Assembly: GCF_048564905.1 (NCBI RefSeq)
Contig: NC_133012.1
Location: forward strand, 15,099,646 to 15,163,645
Reading direction: 5' to 3'
Length of the DNA: 64,000 nucleotides
DNA from: Vicugna pacos
Taxonomy: Eukaryota; Chordata; Mammalia; Artiodactyla; Camelidae
Shown here: piece by piece, positions 60,127 to 64,000 of the stretch
Numbering within the stretch: the stretch's first letter is position 1
Layout of the letters: the number at the start of each line of letters is the position of its first letter
The notes under the pieces: model-generated
Database searches by the model: none
Told to the model about the DNA's origin: nothing
What the model saw: only the letters and a program-made list of their open reading frames with translations
Position numbers and translations under genes: made by a program

Positions 60127-60291
60127 TTTTAAATTCTTGCCTATAGAATATAACATAGACAGATAACTGTCACTGCCTCCAATTTCTACTTGCAGAAACC
60201 AAGCAAGAATAATAGAATTACAATTTGTATTCAGTTTTCAAACATCTCTACTCTATGATTAATTTATACAGTAACTAATACAGGAATAAAT

Positions 60292-60457
60292 ACACATACA
60301 CACACAGACACATTCATTGTTGACATTTCACCTAATAAAAATATTAACATCAAACAGCCTTTTAAAAATTGGGTCATATATACAGTCCCTTTTATTTATC
60401 TAAGCACTGAAATATATATTATCCCATTTGACACTCACAACAACCCTGTCTAGGTAA
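60292..60457 (-). repeat. Left arm of exact 166-bp inverted repeat
   Basis: This segment is the perfect reverse complement of 61689-61854. It contains the 3' part of a MIR (minus strand, about 60400-60457) cut off abruptly at 60457, plus non-MIR sequence and a CA-rich end. The abrupt MIR end marks it as the derived copy. Beyond both edges no similarity remains. Confidence 0.97.
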
Positions 60458-60859
60458 GTGCCAACGCAGACTACATGATGACTTCAGATTTATCTGACAA
60501 AAGTGGTAAAAGTAAAATGTGCATCACTTGTGGTGCAGAGTTTCCAACTTTATTTTTTAGATCCTGCAGAATCCCCAGAAGCGCCATTTAATCTAAAATA
60601 TCATATTTAAGTTGCTGTTTTATCTTAATCTTCTTGATTTATTTTAAAAGCTTCAAATAGATACACCACAGTGAAAGGGGAGAGTGAAACAAAGTTTCCT
60701 TCTGAACCTTTCCTATGGGAATTCCCTATGAGCAGATAATGAGAATACCTAAGATTCCTGTGCTTCATAGGAGTACTGCTTGGCCGGCTGTGTCCCGCTC
60801 CAGTCCCGAGAGCGCTCCAGTCCCGAGCATCCCCTCTGCCCCATCCTTTTCCTCACTCA
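60458..60859. other. Unassigned part of the inverted-repeat spacer
   Basis: No gene is seen. A 15-bp unit (cgctccagtcccgag) is repeated in tandem at 60796-60810 and 60813-60827, with a 17-bp period. Confidence 0.4.
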
Positions 60860-61210
60860 TTCATTCAGCACTGATTGAGCACTCACTCTGAGCCAGGCAC
60901 TGCGCTGGACAAGGAGAATTCAAAATGAATCATAAGCAGTGCCCCTAGACCTCTCGAAACTCACATTTTAAAGTGGTTAGGCACTTGGGGTTAAACACCC
61001 AAACAGATAAAGAGAATACAATGAGATGTGTGCCATGCTAGAAAGATGCAGAGTGTCTGAACAAGGACAAAAGGAGTTCAAGATGGGCTTCCTGGAGGAG
61101 GCAGTGCCTGACACAAGCCTTAACCAAAGTCTAGGTGTTAACCAGGTGAAAAAATTTGGCCCCAACAAAACCCCATTTACTGGTAGAGTCCGGAGAAGGG
61201 AATGGCAAAG
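60860..61210 (-). mobile_element. LINE-2 3' region
   Basis: 'cactgattgagcactcactc', 'tgagccaggcactgcgctgg', 'cctagacctctcgaaactca' and 'gatgggcttcctggaggagg' follow the reverse-complement L2 3' region. Opposed open frames at 60977-61217 are incidental. Confidence 0.75.
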
Positions 61211-61339
61211 ACCATAGGAAAGGAGTAGGATGAAAAAAAAATAGCTCTATAATAAATTCCACTTGCTCCATACACTAAACCACTTCCAAATTACAGAAGA
61301 ACACATCCCAGGCCTTGAATACGATCTGCCTAACAGCTG

Positions 61340-61490
61340 GGTAATCGCCTCTATTAACTCTATAACTTGGGCAAATAAATCTTTGAGACTTCTATTTCTT
61401 CTCTGTGAAAATAAGGAAATTAGTACTTACAGGTTGTTGTAAGGATCAAATGAGTTAATGCATGTAAAAATATCTAGCACACGTAAACAT
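61340..61490 (+). mobile_element. MIR SINE fragment
   Basis: 'cttctatttcttctctgtga', 'gttgttgtaaggatcaaatg' and 'agttaatgcatgtaaaaata' follow the sense-strand MIR core and 3' part. Confidence 0.75.
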
Positions 61491-61554
61491 CTTTAGTCTA
61501 TGGCCAGCAACACCTAAAATAATGCTGGACGTGGAGTACAGAAGAGGAAAAGTG

Positions 61555-61760
61555 TTGGATATGAAATCAGAAGGTGGCTGGTGTCAACTCTGCCAACTAC
61601 TAAACTCTATAACCTTGAGTCAGTTAAGTCACTTTTCTGGGCTACATTTAAACCATTAGTAAAATTGGGATAGTAAGACTTCCTATATTTACCTAGACAG
61701 GGTTGTTGTGAGTGTCAAATGGGATAATATATATTTCAGTGCTTAGATAAATAAAAGGGA
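61555..61760 (+). mobile_element. MIR SINE that runs into the right arm of the inverted repeat
   Basis: A continuous sense-strand MIR: 'ggtgtcaactctgccaacta', 'gagtcagttaagtcactttt', 'gggttgttgtgagtgtcaaa' and 'gtgcttagataaataaaa'. The inverted-repeat arm begins at 61689 inside it. Because the MIR is whole here, this side is probably the original sequence. Confidence 0.8.
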
Positions 61761-61854
61761 CTGTATATATGACCCAATTTTTAAAAGGCTGTTTGATGTT
61801 AATATTTTTATTAGGTGAAATGTCAACAATGAATGTGTCTGTGTGTGTATGTGT
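61689..61854 (+). repeat. Right arm of exact 166-bp inverted repeat
   Basis: This segment matches the reverse complement of 60292-60457 at all 166 positions; coordinates pair so that left plus right always equals 122146. It includes the MIR 3' part, unique sequence and a TG-rich end. The arms are 1,231 bp apart. Confidence 0.97.
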
Positions 61855-62039
61855 GAATGAGAGAGGGAGACAGAAATGCTGCTAGAATAGTGAATGTGAT
61901 TGGTCCCTTTTGCTCTAGAATCAAGGTCAAAATAAATGTGATTTTTAAAACACAATGATTTTTAAAGTACATGATTAAGAAAAAGCTATTTGTACACTAT
62001 CCCATAAAGAACCTAATAAAGTGATGTCATTAAAATAAA

Positions 62040-62640
62040 ATCAATAAAGGAAAAGATAAATAGCACAATATAAAAATGACCAAAATATGAACAAGAATTT
62101 CACTGACAACAGAATACCCAAATGACTAATTAAATTGTGAAAATGTGTTTACATTTGTTAGAAATCAAAATGCACATTAATAGAAGTCAAATTCAGTTAT
62201 CAAATTGTAAGAAAAATAATTATAAGCCCAATGTGGGCCAATATATAATGAGGAGACCACCCTTTCATATGTATCTGGTGAGTATAAGAAATTGGGGCAA
62301 TTGTCCCAGTATGAAATCTGGAAATATTATTTATGAGTTTTAACATGCCTTTTATCCAAGTAATTCACTTTCAGATTAATATGCTAAATAAAATATCATA
62401 GATAAGCAATGTATTTGTATAGAAGAACTTTTTTCACAGAATTATTCACCATCATAAAAACTGATAATAATGGGATATTTTATTAATTGCAGTGAATTTA
62501 TACAATTATATAATATATCACCATTAAAAATACGATTTTGAAGGATTATTCAGAATCATGGAAATGTATGGGGAAATTCAGAAAGAAAACTTATGTTTAC
62601 ATTATCCCAATTTTAATATGTTTATATTTGTCTCTTGGAA
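62040..62640 (+). mobile_element. LINE-1 fragment (L1M-type)
   Basis: Phrases such as 'gcaattgtcccagtatgaaa', 'tttatccaagtaattcactt', 'cacagaattattcaccatca' and 'tggaaatgtatggggaaatt' follow the sense strand of an old L1 3' part. Heavily diverged and AT-rich. Confidence 0.6.
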
Positions 62641-62678
62641 AAAAGACTTGAAAAGAAAACAGTAAATTGTTATCAATT

Positions 62679-63211
62679 GTATCAGTTATCTATTGCTGTG
62701 GAACAAATTACTCCTAAATTTATTAGCTCAAAACAACCATCATTTATTATTTTACCATTTCTATGAGTCAGGAATCCAGGCAAGCTCAGCTGGGACCTCC
62801 ACCTCAGCCTCTCATAAGGTTATAACCATGTTATCCTCCAGGCCTGAAGGCTTGTTGAGGGAAGAAGCCACTTTCATGCTCACTTACATGGCTGTCGTCA
62901 CGACTCATTTCCCTGAGGGGTGCTGGACTGGGGGTTCCTTGCTGGCTATTGCCAGAAGCCACTCTCGGTTCCTTGCTATGTTGGCCTCTCCAACATGGCA
63001 GCTTACTTCATCAAAGCCAAAAGCAGAGGGAGTCCACTAGCAAGACCGAGATCACAGTCTTTTGTTACTTAATCACAAAAGTGACTCAATGTCCTCAATG
63101 TTATTGTATTCTATTAATTAGAAGCAAGTTACTCAAGGGGAAGGAATTCACAGAACTAGGAGAGTCAAGAGGTGAGGATCACTGAAGGCCACGTCAAAGC
63201 TGTTTACCACA
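62679..63211 (-). mobile_element. MLT1-type solo LTR (ERVL-MaLR, MLT1F-like)
   Basis: About 530 bp in reverse orientation: it starts 'tgtatcagttatctattgct' and continues 'gagtcaggaatccaggcaag', 'cttgctatgttggcctctcc', 'gagatcacagtcttttgtta' and 'attagaagcaagttactcaa', ending 'agctgtttaccaca'. The order and length fit an MLT1-group LTR. No internal region is present; it is an old fossil. The 115-codon frame at 62693-63040 lies inside it and is incidental. Confidence 0.85.
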
Positions 63212-64000
63212 TCAGTGGTACCGCATTTCCATTCTTATATGGCTCCATTTATAGAAATATTACTATAAAGGTATATTTTATATATAAGAAAATATTGCTT
63301 GAAAGTAAATGTAATAAATTGGTTAATCTGTTAAGAAAGCAATTAGAAAAGACATAAGGAAAGTGATAAAACTGTGTCTTAAGATGTGATAATTAAAAAA
63401 TATACTTATTTATACCACTAGGATTCAGGGCAGTTTAAGAATATAAAAGAAGAAAGGAAGAAAGGAAAGGAAGGAGGGAAGAGGGGAGAAAAAAAGTGAT
63501 TTAATCGCCAAATGCTTGGTGAACGATTTGTTTAAAAAAAATAAAACATACACTATCATACTATCAACTAAGAGCTATGTCTGGGCCATTATAACTAAGC
63601 TTCACTTACACATAGGGATGCGGTAAGGGGATATTTTGTGATTCTGTTAATGGTTCATGCATTTATTCTGTACTGAAAAATCAGTGAAACAAATACCTTA
63701 AAAAAAAAAATAGTCTAGTTACACTCGACCAAAATAGGAAGATGCAAATTATTTTCTCACCTCAGACTTCCCCTAAATAAACTAAAAAGACAATCTGACC
63801 GCTTTATAGCAGTTTTCTCTTTTTCCCACAACTGCTATTAGATGAATGAAATAAACAAACCTAAGACGCTTTCCACTTAGACTGAAACAGGTCCTCATGC
63901 CGTACAGACTCTCTTACCGGGAGAAAACAGAGCTGTCTGTGAAAAGAAAAGACCTGTGTTCTAGGCCAGACAGTTTATCTGATTAAGGAAAGAGAAGAAG
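63212..64000. other. Unassigned sequence with a GGAA-rich tract
   Basis: No gene is seen. A purine-rich (GGAA)n-like tract occupies about 63446-63496. Confidence 0.4.

Noticed and set aside
1-64000. CRISPR array, bacterial genes, operons or a prokaryotic mobile system
   Set aside because: There are no regularly spaced repeats, no dense coding and no ribosome-binding sites. Mammalian repeats run through the whole window.

Overview
The window is vertebrate nuclear DNA, and the repeats point to a camelid (camel, llama or alpaca). It has no operons or compact genes, and its open frames are short and scattered. At 60001-60126 there is a tRNA-derived SINE with a Pol III A box and B box. Its 3' tail contains CCTAATTACCTCCCCC, which is typical of the camelid vic-1 SINE. 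A 5'-truncated LINE-1 end at 52286-52457 carries the '...acaacattgtaaa...ctataactcaataaaa' terminus seen in cetartiodactyl L1s. The older layer (MIR, L2, MLT1, MER5, MER20, L1M) is common to placental mammals. I found no protein-coding exon, tRNA gene, rRNA or other RNA gene that I can support, so the window reads as intergenic or deep-intronic sequence.

Layout. 1-13.6 kb is mostly unassigned sequence with scattered MIR, L2 and L1 pieces, a MER20 copy and a (TG)n tract. 13.6-28.6 kb holds an L2 reverse-transcriptase remnant, an older L1 tail, several MIRs, a hAT-type element, an MLT1C-like LTR (25.9-26.3 kb) and an MLT1 LTR (28.2-28.6 kb). 29-45 kb is AT-rich, with L1, L2 and MIR fossils, microsatellites and two LTRs (36.5-36.9 and 40.3-40.9 kb). 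45.4-49.0 kb is the densest LTR zone: one solo LTR with a clean 4-bp target duplication, followed by LTRs nested three deep. The innermost is a CpG-rich, promoter-like LTR on the minus strand. 49-60 kb returns to old L1, MLT1, L2 and MIR debris plus the young truncated L1. 60-62 kb holds the vic-1 SINE and an exact 166-bp inverted repeat with arms 1,231 bp apart. 62-63.2 kb holds an old L1 and another MLT1 LTR.

No genes here work together in a pathway. The most notable observation is the inverted repeat (60292-60457 against 61689-61854). I compared it base by base and found no mismatch over 166 bp, with sharp edges on both sides. Its MIR content suggests the right arm is the original and the left arm an inverted copy. 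Next in interest are the CpG-rich LTR core near 47.2-47.4 kb, with NRF1-, ETS- and YY1-like motifs, and a divergent pair of CTCF-like motifs at 19.0 and 21.8 kb. All repeat names come from remembered consensus sequences, not from a database run. Element ends are approximate unless a target-site duplication is given.
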